Source of the DNA: Triatoma infestans
Lineage: Eukaryota; Arthropoda; Insecta; Hemiptera; Reduviidae
DNA length: 64,000 nucleotides
NCBI GenBank assembly: GCA_011037195.1
Contig: JAAEAF010001544.1
Span: 1-64,000, forward strand
Direction of reading: 5' to 3'
Of this stretch, positions 1 through 12,384 are shown piece by piece. The notes beneath the pieces were generated by a model. It had not been told where the DNA came from and made no database searches. It saw only the letters and a list, made by a program, of their open reading frames with translations. The position numbers and the translations under genes were made by a program. The first letter of the stretch is position 1, and each line of letters opens with the position of its first letter.

Positions 1-1690
1 CAAAAATAATTTTTCCGGGAAAATGTCTCAAATGGAAGTGATGGGTATTTTATATGTGGGTATTGTATATGTGTAGAAAATGGTATTTTAGATGTTTCTT
101 GTCAGATGGGTGGTAGTATCTACACGGAATATTAAATTTGCGCTTCTTCCGTTTTTTAGTTAATGAGATATTTTGTTCAAACGCGCACACATGCACAGAC
201 CATTTGCTAAAAACAATTTTATCGTAATCACGCGACCTCAAAACTTATATTTCCGGTGAAAATGTTTTTAGCGAAAAATGCGTGTGAAAAAAATATCTCA
301 GAAATAAAGAATCAAGGAAGTCCAAACTCAGTATTCCGTTTTCGTACTATTAAGTTTTCCTTATATATGTTGGGATGGGAAAGTGAGCTGCCATGATTCA
401 ATAAATTTATAGCTGTGTTAATTTTTAGTTGAAAAGGAGATCAGAAAAGTGATGAAGATGGTTTCCTGAGCCACTTTGTGAAGGAAGTCCTGATTTTGAT
501 GTAGTCAAAGAAACAGAGTCAACATGTCAAAATCTCATATTAATTTTTTAATTACATTTATTTTTTTAAGAACTGCATAGGCACTACTTGGCATGAACCT
601 TTGTAAATATTCACTTTAATATTTTCATAATTCTCATTACATTTTCTACCTTATTTTTGCTTCTACTTTCAGTTTATAATTTCTACTTTTTCTCGATAGT
701 TAAACCCTGAAGAAGGATAACAACGCTTGCCAAAATGTTGCGATTAAGTAAATATATATAAAAAAAAAAAATCATATTTACCCCATCAGGCCCATAACCG
801 AACCATTTTCCCTTTCTCTTATTGATGTTGAGCGCTCGTGTTAAATTTTTGAAATCGAGTTTTACCGGTAATTAAGTTAGATATTGTGTGTCTGTGTGTG
901 AACAAAATATCTCAAAAATGAAAAATCGCAGGAAGCTCTTTGAATTAGATACGTTTAGGTACCACTGTCGTATGTAAGTAGGATTTGGTCAACGTCTATC
1001 AACTGGCGATTTTTCTGAATGATTTTTTTTTCTCAGTTCCTCCATTGATTTTCTTTAAATTTATATATTATTTACACTCATAAATCTTATCACTTTATTT
1101 GGAGCATTTTACCAGCAGGAATTATATTTCGAGATTTTTTTGGAATTTTATTATAAGTTGGAATGTTAACTGCAGTTAAATAAAACAGTATCATTTTATT
1201 TAAAACATTTTCGCAGAAAAATTGATTTTAGGAGTTTTTTTGGAGAACTGTCAGTTAAGTTAAAATTTAAATTAAACTGCCACCACCATCTTAGTTGGTT
1301 GAGACAAAGTGTACCGATAAAAACCAATCAGTTCGCAGGATTACCCTAACCATTTTTTATTATGGCCAATCCAACTAACGTTTGTAAAGCTTGCAGTTTT
1401 TAAAGAAATTGTATTTATTGCCGTAAGAAAGTTATGCGAGTGTTTCATAAATTTTTTTTTAACAACGTAACAAACCTAAAGACCAACAAAAACACTTAAG
1501 TATAATAATATAAATAATCGGTTGTCTAATGTTGTACTATATTGTTTCAGATTTGGCATCTCCTTGGTGACATCCTAACATCGCGGTCCAATGTTTCCAA
1601 TACTTATACAATCTTCTAAGTATTAAAGAAATGAGATTACATCTGGGAAAGTTTATTCAGTCTCCACACTTATAAGGCTTTTCGCTGTTA
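1..1690. other. AT-rich non-coding stretch
   Basis: I see no gene here. The longest open frame is a short unsupported one near 50-241 on the minus strand. The stretch holds pieces of the window's dispersed repeats, for example the lines around 880-930 that recur near 61860 (reports of the kind 'aaatatctcaaaaatgaaaaat'-like text, degenerate). At 706-745 there is a CTGAAGAAGG...GCC-type motif related to the GAAAC-ending motifs found elsewhere in the window. Confidence 0.5.
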
Positions 1691-1697
1691 TACATAA

Positions 1698-1956
1698 TGG
1701 CGGAAAGCCTTATAAGTGTGTGGAATGCAATTACAGATCTGCATGAATCGGAAATTTGAAAATCCATAAGAGAACTCACAGTGGCGAGAAACCATATAAG
1801 TTTGGGGAACGCGATTACAGATGTGCACAAATCGAAAGTATGAAATGCCACATGATGAGAATACATAATGATGAAAAGCCTTATAAGTGTCGGGAATGCA
1901 ATTACAGATGTGCCCAAATCGGCCGTTTATACCATAATGAGAAGGCAAAGTGGTGA
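1698..1956 (+). pseudogene. C2H2 zinc-finger pseudogene fragment (plus strand)
   Basis: Three fingers of the C-x2-C-x12-H-x3-H family can be read. The first (KCVECNYRSA) is cut by a TGA where a finger of the intact paralogue (43016-44731) reads on. The second has lost its cysteines (KFGERDYRC), and the third (KCRECNYRCAQIGRL) lacks its histidines and runs out at a stop. HSGEKPYK-type linkers join them. There is no N-terminal leader, so this is an isolated array fragment, opposite in strand to most other copies. The family call is firm; that it is dead follows from the stop and the lost zinc ligands. Confidence 0.8.
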
Positions 1957-2680
1957 TTAGTCATTTAATTGCGTTTCATTCAATTACAGTTTTACCCAAA
2001 TGAGCGTTTTGAAATACCTGCTTTAGGTACTGAACTAGAAAATCATTCGATAATCATTTACCGAATTACAATATTGTAAAAACTTTATAAATTTTGTATA
2101 GCAATATTATTTAGTTAAAAGCGCACTAATAATAACATTGAACAACACAAAAAATTTGAAATTTACGCCATAAATTCTAAGATTAATTTTTGTGCATACC
2201 AAGTTTAAAAGAAATCATTATTGACATTTCCGATTACAAAAAAACTCATTCCATGAAAACCGAACGCAGAAAGCGAGTTACAAAACCGTCACACCAAGTG
2301 AACGGTAGGTGTGAAGTGTGGGATGAAATTATTGTGAGGGGTAAATGCTGAAGAGGTTTGAGTTGCGGGTGAAGTGAGGGTGAATGACACCTATAAAAAA
2401 GAGATGTTTTCAGATTAGAGAGCCTAGTTATAATTACAATCTATGTTAATAAGGTTATAGAAGCCGTCTCTAGTACTATAATATAGAAAGTGAAAAATTA
2501 AAAATATTTAATTAGCATTATAAGAACTCTCGAAAATGTCAAATAATTCTTGCCCCCATCCACTTTTTTTAACATTAATAAAATCGAGTGCAGATCGAAG
2601 TAAGATGTAAGGTTGCGAAAAAATTGGAAAAACAAAAATTAAAAAAAGGAAAATAAAATATTCATATAAGAAACATTTGA
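1957..2680. other. Non-coding stretch
   Basis: No coding region or RNA gene is recognised. The composition is AT-rich with no clear repeat boundary. Confidence 0.4.
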
Positions 2681-2689
2681 TATATGTAT

Positions 2690-2980
2690 TAAATCATATT
2701 GCAAAATTATTAAAAAACTAAGAGACTGTGAAGTCGATGCAAGAATAATGACAGGAATAACTAGAAAGGATAAAAAAAAAAAGAAATAGTGGATTACAGA
2801 ATAGTCACTTCTGTTGCATGTTGGTAAAATAATGACGGAAAGAAAATGGAAGGACACATAATAAGAGTTTAGAAAAGTTTGTGGGGGAGTTACCTGCATG
2901 AGGGTAGCTAGAGATAGAAGAGAATGGGAAAGGTTGAAAACCGTGTATTCGAAAGTGTGGTTATATCAAGATTGATTCAA
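2690..2980 (+). pseudogene. Possible LINE reverse-transcriptase C-terminal relic
   Basis: In shifting plus-strand frames the text resembles the extreme C-terminus of RTE-type endonuclease/reverse transcriptases: a lysine-rich stretch, then TERKWKD, then CGGVTCMRVARDRREWERLKTVYSK (read in pieces), which is the usual 'W-x-R-x-A-x-D-R-x-x-W' tail. Stops and an A-run interrupt it. No catalytic domain is present. The match is to a generic tail pattern and could be fortuitous over its 5' half; the ARDRREWERL segment is the best part. Confidence 0.4.
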
Positions 2981-4050
2981 GATATTAAACTAAATAGTGT
3001 AAAGTAAGTGGGTGATGATAAAATAAATGAGTGTAAAGAAGAAATAAATTAAATTAGCAAAAATTATAAAAAATTCAACACATAAGAAATTTAAATGTAA
3101 AAATGAAATTTAATTTTAAATATAATTTGAGTATATAAGTAAGTCTAAAAATTAGTTAATTAAAACAAAATTCAAAAATATATGTAATAGCAGAAAAGAA
3201 AAAAAAATTATTTAATTTTTAAAAAAAGGAGTTAACTTTATAATTCCTATTTTTTTTTCTTTATTTTTTATTTAATATAATTAAGCAGATTATTAACAGC
3301 ACTCTAACTTTAAAGGTGCCAATGCTTAAAGCCGATTTGTTTACATATTACAATTGTGTAAAAAAAAAAATGTACATTTTGTGAACTAAAACAATAAATG
3401 GCTATTACTATTACATCTGATCCATCTTTAACGACAACTAAACCAAATAAATGTACTGACTTTGTTTTATCCGTAATCTCCATCAACTTTTCTACCACAA
3501 TTATATATAATTTATTTTAGTGTCCATATTATTATTCTGCTGCATAACCTATAACAATAAAAAAGTAGAAACAAGCACATGTACAAAAGAATGAAAATAA
3601 ACTTATAGATTTCAATTAATAAACACATTTGTCTTTGTTTACAACAGCTATGTATAAACAAAATAAAACATTTTCAATGTTCGACTTTTTAGTGAAAAGT
3701 CGGTAGCAGTTTTTTTTTTTTTCAACAATCCTTCATCAATGGCACATCAAAATGAAATGGCATTAAACTTGTCATTCATCAAAAACTTGTCATACGGACT
3801 AATCAAACTTAACAAAACAAAGTTGAAGAATCTAATTCAACAAATTATACCTTTATTTCTTATTTCATACTCTTAAACAACCATATTGATTAAAATGAAT
3901 GCCATCGATTGGCTGGAACTTGAACCAATCTTAGTCAAAATCTAAGTTAGAGGGAGAAAATTCTGGAGCGAAACAGTCACACGACCTTCTCTTACTGTTA
4001 ATCTAATCTGTATCTATAAAATAGTTACAGTGACCCCGTTAACGGTCACG
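2981..4050. other. Non-coding, AT-rich
   Basis: Nothing recognisable. Contains long A/T runs (for example 3180-3260 and 3708-3725) and no open frame with family features. Confidence 0.4.
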
Positions 4051-4054
4051 TTTT

Positions 4055-4590
4055 TGTGAAGTGCGTTATTGTAAATTCGGCTGGACAGATTGTCAAGTGG
4101 TTTGCACCATTTGACACAGAATTTTCTTGAGAATGTTAAGAACGGTGAGGGGTTTTCTATAAAATGTAAGGGGTGAGTCACCACCAGGAAGGTTGGGCAT
4201 AACTGGCATGTGAAATAAGAATTTTAATACAAATTATTTAACAAAGTGCAACACATACAAAAATTTCTCATTTCTAAATTCGTATTATGTGAAGCTTTTG
4301 TTAAAAACGACCCCAAGGACCCGCTAAGCTGCCGAATTAGGCAGGGAGTACAATTATAATCAGACAGATTTTTTAAACGGGTTGCACTATTTGATACAAA
4401 CTTTTCTGGAGAATAATGACGGGGTGGACGCCGAATGTGTGAGAGGGCGGAGCTCCCACGAAATTCGTTAATATTGCGTTATGCGCATTAATAATTCTGC
4501 TAGACGGGATTTCAAGTGGCTTGCATCATTTGATACAGAATTTTCTAGAGAATGGTAGTAGTGGTAAGGGGTTTCCTGAATTAGATTCAT
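4055..4590. repeat. Three diverged copies of a ~100-bp repeat
   Basis: A block around 'caagtggtttgcaccattt...acagaattttct' at about 4070-4165 recurs at about 4355-4425 and again at about 4475-4585, in the same orientation. The copies share the order (GCGTTAT.. region), AGACAG/GGATTT, TTTGCA-CATTTGA, ACAGAATTTTCT-GAGAAT, then GGTAAGGGGTTTYCT. They are diverged and separated by about 280 and 130 bases. No coding capacity is apparent. They could be pieces of one dispersed repeat that was duplicated locally. Confidence 0.6.
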
Positions 4591-4599
4591 ATACGTTTG

Positions 4600-5790
4600 T
4601 GTGTACGTTGCTTTAACAGCATGGAATGTAACCATAAAGCTCGAACTTCATTATCCGTGTACTTCCCAGAGAAATTAAGAGGTAGGTTGTGTTGTTACAT
4701 AGTCCACACGAAAGCACCAATAACACTGAAGACCTCATATAACATTTGAAAATTTAACGAAACTAAATTCCGCAGAATTACCTAAAATGCATTATTTTTT
4801 TCGGAAAAATGGTACATAAAAGTAAATAGGATTAACTCTTTGCAATTAATATTCTAAGTTTAAAAGAAATCATTACAGTCGTTATCGAGAAAATTACAAA
4901 AATCTTAAAAACCTATTCTGTAATGTTGCAATTGCCTGTTTTCATCAAATTTGGGATTCTAGCAATGTTCCAAATTTATATTATCGTAGAGGTAGTAAAA
5001 CCGTACGTTGTACTGAAGATGAAAGCTTAACGCTTCTATTCCTCCAGAATCATTTAAAAACTAAAATTTTCTGAGAAAATGTTTCAAATAAAAGTGATAG
5101 AGGTATTAATATGTGTAGATAGAAGTTTAAAGAAAATCTCGAAAATTTGACACGATCCCAATGCTTCCTTTACAAGGTGTAAGAGAAAGTAAAATGATAT
5201 ATTTCTCTATTCTAATCAACAAGAAACCAACAAAAAAGAGTGTAAACCTTGCTTCTTTTCGAACTCAATTTGATTTTAACTATATTCCTAAATTAAAGAT
5301 ATTATCTACTGTGGAGAAATGTTTTCTGAAACCACTTTGAAATTCACTCAAAACACAATCAGACCATACAGTCAACCGTTCCAACAATAAACCAAAACAT
5401 ATTTTTCCTATAGAGTTATTAAATGAGATTGTTCTGTAATTGCCAATTATATTTTTATTGAGGGGAAAAAATTATGGATTCTTTAAAAGATTGAGGTACT
5501 TGTGCTGGATTAAAACCATGGTTGAAGATACTTAAAAGTAGATCCAAAAAAGGCTGTGTTGCATTTTAGAAATATTCGAACGTAATCCATTCATTAGGTT
5601 CTATTTCTGATGAACACTGAAAACTTTTTCTTGTTGGATTATGGATGGTTTATTTATTGTGTACAATATCAATTTGTTAAGTTTACAAAGTCACAATAAA
5701 TTTTATAAAATTAGACAACTTTAAATATTAAAAGTTGTAAATATCAAACAAACTGGAGGGGAAAACTTGTGCAACTTATTCCTTAAAGGT
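4600..5790. other. Non-coding stretch with dispersed-repeat pieces
   Basis: No gene seen. Around 4870-5170 there are segments (gttatcgagaaaattac..., tttctgagaaaatgtttcaaataaaagt) that recur at about 9530-9600, 16990-17150, 25230-25330 and elsewhere, marking a high-copy dispersed repeat. Confidence 0.45.
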
Positions 5791-5803
5791 TTCTTATGAT
5801 TAA

Positions 5804-6051
5804 AAGGGAAGGGAATAGCTAAGTGGTTAGCTCGCTGTCTCCCATGCGGAGATCCTGGGAACGAGTCTAGCTGTGCTGCCCTTAAATTTTTTTCTTCCTA
5901 GAAGCCTCTACAGCTCACTGTCCGGTAATAGACAGTGTTGTCTGTAGCGAAGAACCCTGCCCGGAGGCCGGCAGTGCAATGAGAAGACTCCGGACGCCAA
6001 TGACCATAGATGTTGACGGGCCTTAAATTTAAAAATAAAATAAATACAAAA
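5804..6051 (+). repeat. tRNA-derived SINE with target-site duplication
   Basis: The head reads like a tRNA: a box A-like TAGCTAAGTGGTTAG near 5815, an anticodon-arm-like region, then a degenerate box B (GGGAACGAGTC) about 35 bases on. A non-tRNA body (CCTAGAAGC..., GACAGTGTTGTCTGTAGCGA) follows, with an A-rich tail (6022-6051). ATGATTAA occurs directly before (5796-5803) and after (6052-6059), a plausible 8-bp target-site duplication. Related copies lie at 58663-58882 and, 3' part only, at 25051-25136. It is a transposed SINE, not a working tRNA gene, because box B and the arms are degenerate. Confidence 0.75.
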
Positions 6052-6249
6052 ATGATTAAGAAACTTAACTGAATTCTGAACTAAGTTATCAATCATGATA
6101 TATATTGATAAAACCTAGTAGCATTGATCAGGCAATGAGAAAATTCAACGAATTTTTACAAATATGAATTTGCATACAATTGTTTTTAATAAAGAAATTA
6201 AACACGGTACAAGTGAAATGATGGTACACATTTCTAAGGATTTGGCACC

Positions 6250-7021
6250 AGGACAGAATCCCATAAGATATTATGTTTTTATCAAATCACCAGAACATTC
6301 ACAACTGTAACTGTATTCACTACATTTAAATGGTTTCTCACTTGCATGAGTACGCATATGTACTTTCAAATGTCCAGACTGTATACAACTGTAATTACAT
6401 TCAACACATTTATATGATTTCTCTCCAGTATGTGTTCTCATATGATTTTTTAAAATTCAGGAAGTTATGGATCTGTAATTGCATTCACTACATTTATATG
6501 GTTTTTCACCAGTATGTTTTCTCAGGTGGTTTTTCAAATGACCAGATGTTATACAACAATTATTGCACCACATTTGTATGGCTTTTTATCTGAATGAATC
6601 CGCAAGTGTATTTTCGGTTCTGATGTTGTACTATTATAATTGCAGTTAGTGACATTTATGTGGCTTTTTACCATTATGTATTCAAATGTCTTTCTAAACT
6701 TCCTGACGTTTTAAACTTAAATGATTCACTACATTTGTATGGCTTTTCCCAGTATGCGTTCTTAAATGGATTATAAAATCTCTGGAACATTTACAATTGT
6801 AATTGCATTCACCACATTTATATGGTTTTATCTCTGTATGAGTACGCATATGTGCTTTCAAATGTCTAAATGTCATATAACTGTGACTGCTTTCACTACA
6901 ACTGTAGCATTTCCATATAGGTACTGTAGGTATTTCCTATTCTTTCTTCTTCCACGGTTTGTTATATCTTTTTCGATTGATTCTCTCCTTATATGTAAAA
7001 AAAATCTGTTTGTGAGTCCAT
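6250..7021 (-). pseudogene. C2H2 zinc-finger pseudogene, copy A
   Basis: On the minus strand the start region at 7021 (ATG GAC TCA CAA, MDSQ) aligns with the MESQ start of the intact gene at 44731, but TAA codons follow within 11 codons. The base before the exon that should be AG is GG, so the shared 3' splice site is also lost. Downstream, fingers such as CGECNYNCKCSRDFIIHLRTH (read in pieces, 6694-6876) and several frame-shifted fingers continue to about 6260. Far fewer fingers are present than in the 571-aa copy, so an internal deletion is likely. Confidence 0.85.
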
Positions 7022-7024
7022 CTC

Positions 7025-8610
7025 CTCCATAAGATTTGTTATTCAATTATCTCTGAAATTTATTCTTTTTTTTTGTACTTTATTCTAACTCTTCTGATAA
7101 TAAATTCACATAAAACTTAATACATTATCAATTTGCTTCTTGAATAACTGGAAGCTCTATAAATACAGAAAAGCTGGTATGTATTGTTCGGTTGTCCGCA
7201 AAGAAATACCAAATCTGTAACAAAAAAGTACAGCGTTAAATCCTGACTTCTTTATTATTATTATAAAATACTTTTATTAGATAATGAAAAACTAAATAGA
7301 CAGCAGTATTTACATACTGCAAAATCGACATGAAATAAACAGTTTTATAGGCAAAAGCTGTCGGCGGTCGGAGTTTTCTTCTAAATGTTCATTTTCTTAT
7401 CAACACAAAAAAGAAAAAGAATAATGTAAAACAATGAAATACAAAAGTGATGAATAAAAGATAACAAATGTAAGTAAATAGAAAAAGAAAATCATGACCA
7501 CTATATGCACTGAGCATTCCGTTTCGGGTCCGAAGAATACACCAAACTCGCCATTAAACTCTTAACACAGAGCATTTATATTTATACATTAAGGACCGCT
7601 TAGAATCATTTCATTCTAATAGATTCGCATCAGTCTTTTCGATTTTTAATAGATTCATGTAATGCCGCAAAGTTGCAGGTAAAGATTTTTCTTAAAAAAA
7701 AAAAAATTACCCTAAAGAAGGCCGAAACGTCGGTGAAAATTTGAATAAAGATTTTTTTTGTGACAGAACCTCAACAACCATTTTACAATATTGTTATATT
7801 AAATAATTATAATAAAGTAAAATGTATTATATGGATTATCAGCTTTTCCTAAGCGGATAAAATAATACTTACGAACTGAAATGCTTGCAGGATTAATATA
7901 AGAAAATATGCTCAAAGTTTAGCAGGAAAAGGTAAATTTGAGACAGTGTAAAAACTAAACAAGGGAATATTACATTATACATTATATAATACTTAGTATA
8001 ATAGATTAAACAAGGGAAATAATTGTACTTTATGGATTATCATGCATTACATTTTAAGCTTATTTATTACAAACAAGAGTTAGAAGTAGAATGAAATGAT
8101 CAAAGAAATAGCTTGTAATATAGTGATTAATTAAATGTTAAACAACATGATCAGATTAAGACCAATAATGTGAAGTACCATTAAGACCAAGAGAGTGGTG
8201 GCTAACAGAGTAAACCAAGTTTGAGATTGGAGGGATTAGAAGATTAAAAAATAAAGTTTGGAGTAGTTAAATAAATAGTCAAAAGGTCTAACAAAATGTT
8301 GATATAACTGCTTGTATTGATTCAAGGTTTCGTATTCCTTGTACTGATTCCACACACTTAGGTGTGTGTATAAGTGGAGGGAGATTGAGTTGCATAAGGG
8401 AATGAAAGGAATTAACTATTATAGAGTAAAAACTAGGAGGTAATCTAATTAGATGGTTTAGCATCATGTTTTAGTGTTTGAGATTTCGTGCTTCTTTTTT
8501 TATACCATGAGTTAGTTTGTATAATTTGTGTATATGTGTGTGTGCTTGTGTTTGCTATGGGTAATGTACTTGTAATTTGTTTAGGCGCAGGGAATGACTG
8601 TATTTTTTTA
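7025..8610. other. Non-coding stretch
   Basis: No gene is supported. At 7711-7733 the sequence CTAAAGAAGGCCGAAACGTC is one of several GAAACGTCGG-type motifs in the window, followed here by an AT-rich tail. The rest is AT-rich with no recognisable coding. Confidence 0.45.
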
Positions 8611-8619
8611 TACTTGTTC

Positions 8620-10720
8620 TATTATTCAAGTTGTTGGGACCTCACCCTTTCCTTTTTTAACAGAGGCATTGAACTGGCTAAAGCGAAGTCTACTGCACAC
8701 CACCACACTCTAGCTGAAAGGCCTAGATTAAGAAGAAAGGTTTTGCTATAATTTCGAGTTTGAAATGTATAGTTAATTAGTTAATAGGGGAAGGATGACC
8801 TTTTTTTTTAGTTTTTGCGATTTTCTCGAAAAGGCTCCAACGAGTTTCTTTAAAATTGACTTATAAAACTTAACAGACTTTTAGCATTTTTCGTTTTTAT
8901 TTTATTTTAACCAATGATTATTACTTGGTATATCTAATTTCGAATATTTTATATCACTTTTAACTCTTAAAACAATTAATAAATTAAATCTTAAAAACAA
9001 TAAATAACCCTATTTTGTAAAGTGAATCGTTTTTCACTCAAATTGATACTATATAGAACCAATTCATCAAGTTTTATTACAACTTTTATGAACATTTCAA
9101 TAAAATAACCCTTTTTTCAACCAATGTATTATCTTACATAGACTATTTAAAACTGTCTGATTACAAATGAAAACTGTACTGAATCAATTTATGATCCTAT
9201 TTTGCCAAGTAAAGCTGCTTTCATAAAAATAACGTATTGTTTAATTAAAGAATTTTAATCTGAGTGAAACACTCACACGACTTTCTCTTACTCCTCTTAA
9301 CACAGTTATATATAAAATGACAAATTTTATTTAAACTTCAAATTTAGCTCATTTTTTCTAAGATAATGATAGAGATAGTGGTGGGGGACAAATAACCACC
9401 TACCAATAGAATCAGGTAGACAATGATTACATAAGAACAAAGAATCACCTAAAAACAGTTTTATCAGCAAAAAATTTGACAAATACAAGTGACAAGCCTA
9501 TACCTATGCAGACTGTACTCCAAGAGTTAAAAGGAAATCGAGAAAATTCTAAAAAAAAAAAAAATTCTAAGACCTTTTCGTAAAGTCAAACTTCAGGTTA
9601 ATCGATTTTTTCGAATTCGAATTCTATTAATGCTTCTAGTGTATAATTCAATATGCATGGTAAAACCATACTTTTTCCTGACGTGGTACTTTAAGAGAAA
9701 AGCATATCGCTAGTGTTCGACAGTAAATAAACGGTATATAAGCATATCGCCAGATACGATGACAGTAAATAAACGGTATACCAAGTCTGAGCATCCTGGG
9801 ATTTTCCGTTCTTAAGAAAAAGATAAGAGGATAACATATACAAACTATTCGCTGAAAACATTTTTTCCTCTCTTACTCTAGATAAGAGGAAATATTGCGA
9901 TCGTGTCAAATTTTCGAAATTGAATTAAACCGGAAATATATCTTACAAGGTCCATGAGTATTAAATGAAAGTTTTTAGGGAATCGTTTGTTTATATATGA
10001 GTGTGCAAATTACACCTCCCCTAAACAAAAATTTTCAGGAAGGAAATTTATTAAATCATTTTTTTTCCTGTTCTTCGCGGTTCTCTCAAAAACGGCTCCC
10101 ATGATTTTCTTTAAACTTTGTATACTTCCTACGTACATACCAGTTTTATTTGAAACATTTTCCTGGGAAAATTTATTTTTGGAGGATTCTGGGGGAAGAA
10201 TAGCGGAATAGCTTAAGTACCACTTCAGATTAGTTCTACCAACCACATAATATTAATAGAAATTAATACAATTGGTAGTATTCCAAATTTAATCTAAATC
10301 GGTTAACCGGAAATGCGACTTTAAGGAATAAGTTTTTGAGGTCTTTGGAATAGAGGTGAATCCGTTGTAAAAAATCCTAACGTCTGAAAGTGCTAATAAT
10401 CTAACCATATTCAGCGGATATTCACTGTAAGAGAAGTGGTGTGAATATTTCTTTTGCACAATTGAATGAGAATTTCAGTTACGTTAATAATTTAGACAAT
10501 TTGTCAACTTTAAGTAGGTAATTATGGTGGTTTACACCCAATCAAAACTTCAATGTGAAGTGGATTCAATATTATATTTGTCTTTGTTATAAAAATCATA
10601 TTAGAAAGTTACAGGGAAATATTTTCATTAGATAAAAATGTAATTTGTTATAAAAAGTAGTGTGTTCCCATGTTAAATGCTTCATGAAATTCCATTGCAG
10701 TCAAAAAAAATTTAACTTTA
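8620..10720. repeat. Segmental duplication block, left copy
   Basis: From the text 'tacttgttctattattcaagttg' onward, the order of segments matches 15715-19240: an AACAGAGG-GAACTG segment, TGCGATTTTCTCGAAAAGG, GAATCAATTTATGAT, CACACGRCTTTCTCTT, the CGAATTC/GGAATTCTAT segment, and 'cagttacgttaataatttagacaatt' (10478-) with near-identical text at 18960-. Both blocks lead into a decayed zinc-finger copy on the minus strand (11160 and 19640). The right copy differs chiefly by a Jockey-like insertion at 17756-18772. There is no gene inside the block. Confidence 0.8.
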
Positions 10721-11159
10721 CATTGCAGAAAAAACACATTTTATTAAACTAATATAATAAAATGACTTTACTAAAAACTAGTAAATGATATTTCTCCTTC
10801 TAGTTCAACAAAACCAATAATTCGTACAAATAATTCGAAATAGTTGAAAAGTAAAACTTTTTTCTCTTTAAATTACATATTGATTAATATGTACATATCT
10901 GTAATAGATATCTAAACTGATTGTTATAAAGTAAATTTATGAAGTTTAATACAACCATTTGTTTTTAATTACTGTAAATAATATTAATAGTACATACCAA
11001 CATAATATGTTATCGTTATTTATGTTTATTTTCACACAAAAAACTATTAAAATAATTTTAGGGCTGACATATATTGATAAATCTTATAAAAAATGTGGAA
11101 GGTCAACAAAGTTTTACAATTATGAAAATATTATAATCCATTTATGGCTTCTTGCCTGA

Positions 11160-11845
11160 ATGAGTATGCATTTGCAATGTCAAACTATAAGGATGTGTAC
11201 AACTAAAATTACATGCAACAGATTTATAGGGCTACTCGGTATGGTATACGGTAAAATGGTATATGTTGTCATTTAGCTTTTCAAGGTGCTGAATTGTTTA
11301 AACATTCAGTACATGGCTTTTCGCCTGAATGAATATGCGTATGTACTTGATATTTACCAAATACGACCATAGTAATTGCTTGCATTCATTGCATGCATAA
11401 GGGGTTCTTGCCTGAATGAGAACGCAAATGTATTTTGAATGTTCTGAATGTTTTACAACTGTAATTATATTAAATAGGTCGCTCAAAGTTCAGGAATGGT
11501 ATTCACTACATTCTCGTTTGAATGACGACGCATATATATTTGAGATGTCCGAAGGCATTAATATGCAAATATTCTTTTAATCTTCCTGTGTTTCTACATC
11601 TGTAAATGCGTTCACCATACTAAACAAAATTTTCAAGGCTCCGGATGTTTTAAATATAGTGAATAAACCTATAAATGTAGTGAATGCGATTAGAGTTGTA
11701 AAACACTGTAATCGCATTCACTACATTTATAGGTTTTCACTTTAGCATTAATAGTCAACAGCATGTATTTCCTTTCTTTATAGGATCTTCAATAATTTTG
11801 CAAAATGTTTTCTTCTCTCAGTGCTTTTTTGCGATTCAGACTCCT
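11160..11845 (-). pseudogene. C2H2 zinc-finger pseudogene, copy B
   Basis: Minus-strand finger remnants with HSG(E)KPY linkers are scattered from 11745 down to 11160, in several frames and with stops (best piece 11298-11486). The 5' end keeps the family's 3' splice site (TATAG then AGGAG, acceptor AG at 11847-11846), but the start codon has been lost: where the paralogues read GAGATGGAATCGC this copy reads GAGTCTGAATCGC. A perfect 28-bp inverted repeat of finger sequence lies at 11665-11736. Clearly dead. Confidence 0.85.
11665..11736. repeat. 28-bp perfect inverted repeat of finger sequence
   Basis: Bases 11665-11692 and 11709-11736 are exact reverse complements, with a 16-base loop. Both arms are zinc-finger coding text (the [10 protein letters not shown] part of finger 1), so a piece of the finger has been copied in inverse orientation beside itself. 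The arms are identical, which suggests a recent event or gene conversion. Confidence 0.9.
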
Positions 11846-12045
11846 CTATATGATTTATTATGCTGTTATCACTAATGTTTATTATATTGGATGTCTGTAT
11901 TTTTATTTCACTTACAATTTCTTGAGTTTAGTCGAGCTGTTATTACTTTCACATGATCTGCTTTCACAAGTCCTTCTTCCGCTGTTATGATGCTCGATAA
12001 ATATTGAAACCGTTTGAATACGATATCACATTGTCCAATCTGAAA
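11846..12045 (-). other. Upstream intron and non-coding exon of the zinc-finger family
   Basis: On the minus strand, a donor-like AAATT|GTAAGT (GTAAGT at 11915-11910) precedes the acceptor (AG at 11847-11846), giving a 70-base putative intron. The exon-like text upstream (AGCTCGACTAAA, AGCAGATCATGTG, CGGTTTCAATATTTATCGAG) recurs above copy C (20035-20150), partly above copy D (30628-30750), and weakly above the intact gene (44950-45030). I infer a conserved 5' non-coding exon; the transcription start is unknown. Confidence 0.55.
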
Positions 12046-12059
12046 CAAAAAGTTCATTA

Positions 12060-12384
12060 CTAATAAAAACTAGTTTATTCGTTCTTTTTTTTAATATTTA
12101 TTACATACAACCTATTTTTTTTGTTAATTTTACTATTTTAATTAGGTCAAATGCCGCGATTACAGAGGCAGGATGTCATATAGTTTGAGAAAGTCAACTA
12201 GGAGCCTTGAAGTATGATTAAGATTTTTACCATAATGATAAAATATAAGAAAGAGGAGGCGTTCCGACAACTTAAATGAAAGCGATATAAGATATATATA
12301 TATATCCATCATTGCATTCTTCGTTTTATTAATTGTAACCGGTTTCAAATTTTCATCCATGAAATAGTTATCAGTTTAGAGTTG
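12060..12384. other. Short non-coding gap with half of a fold-back repeat
   Basis: The stretch about 12290-12365 (TTTTCATCCATG, aaccggtttc) matches one half of the fold-back element at 20315-20535. Nothing else is recognised. Confidence 0.45.

Noticed and set aside
5804..5880. A tRNA gene
   Set aside because: Box B is degenerate, the arms do not pair convincingly, and the sequence is part of a repeated SINE with tail and flanking duplication.
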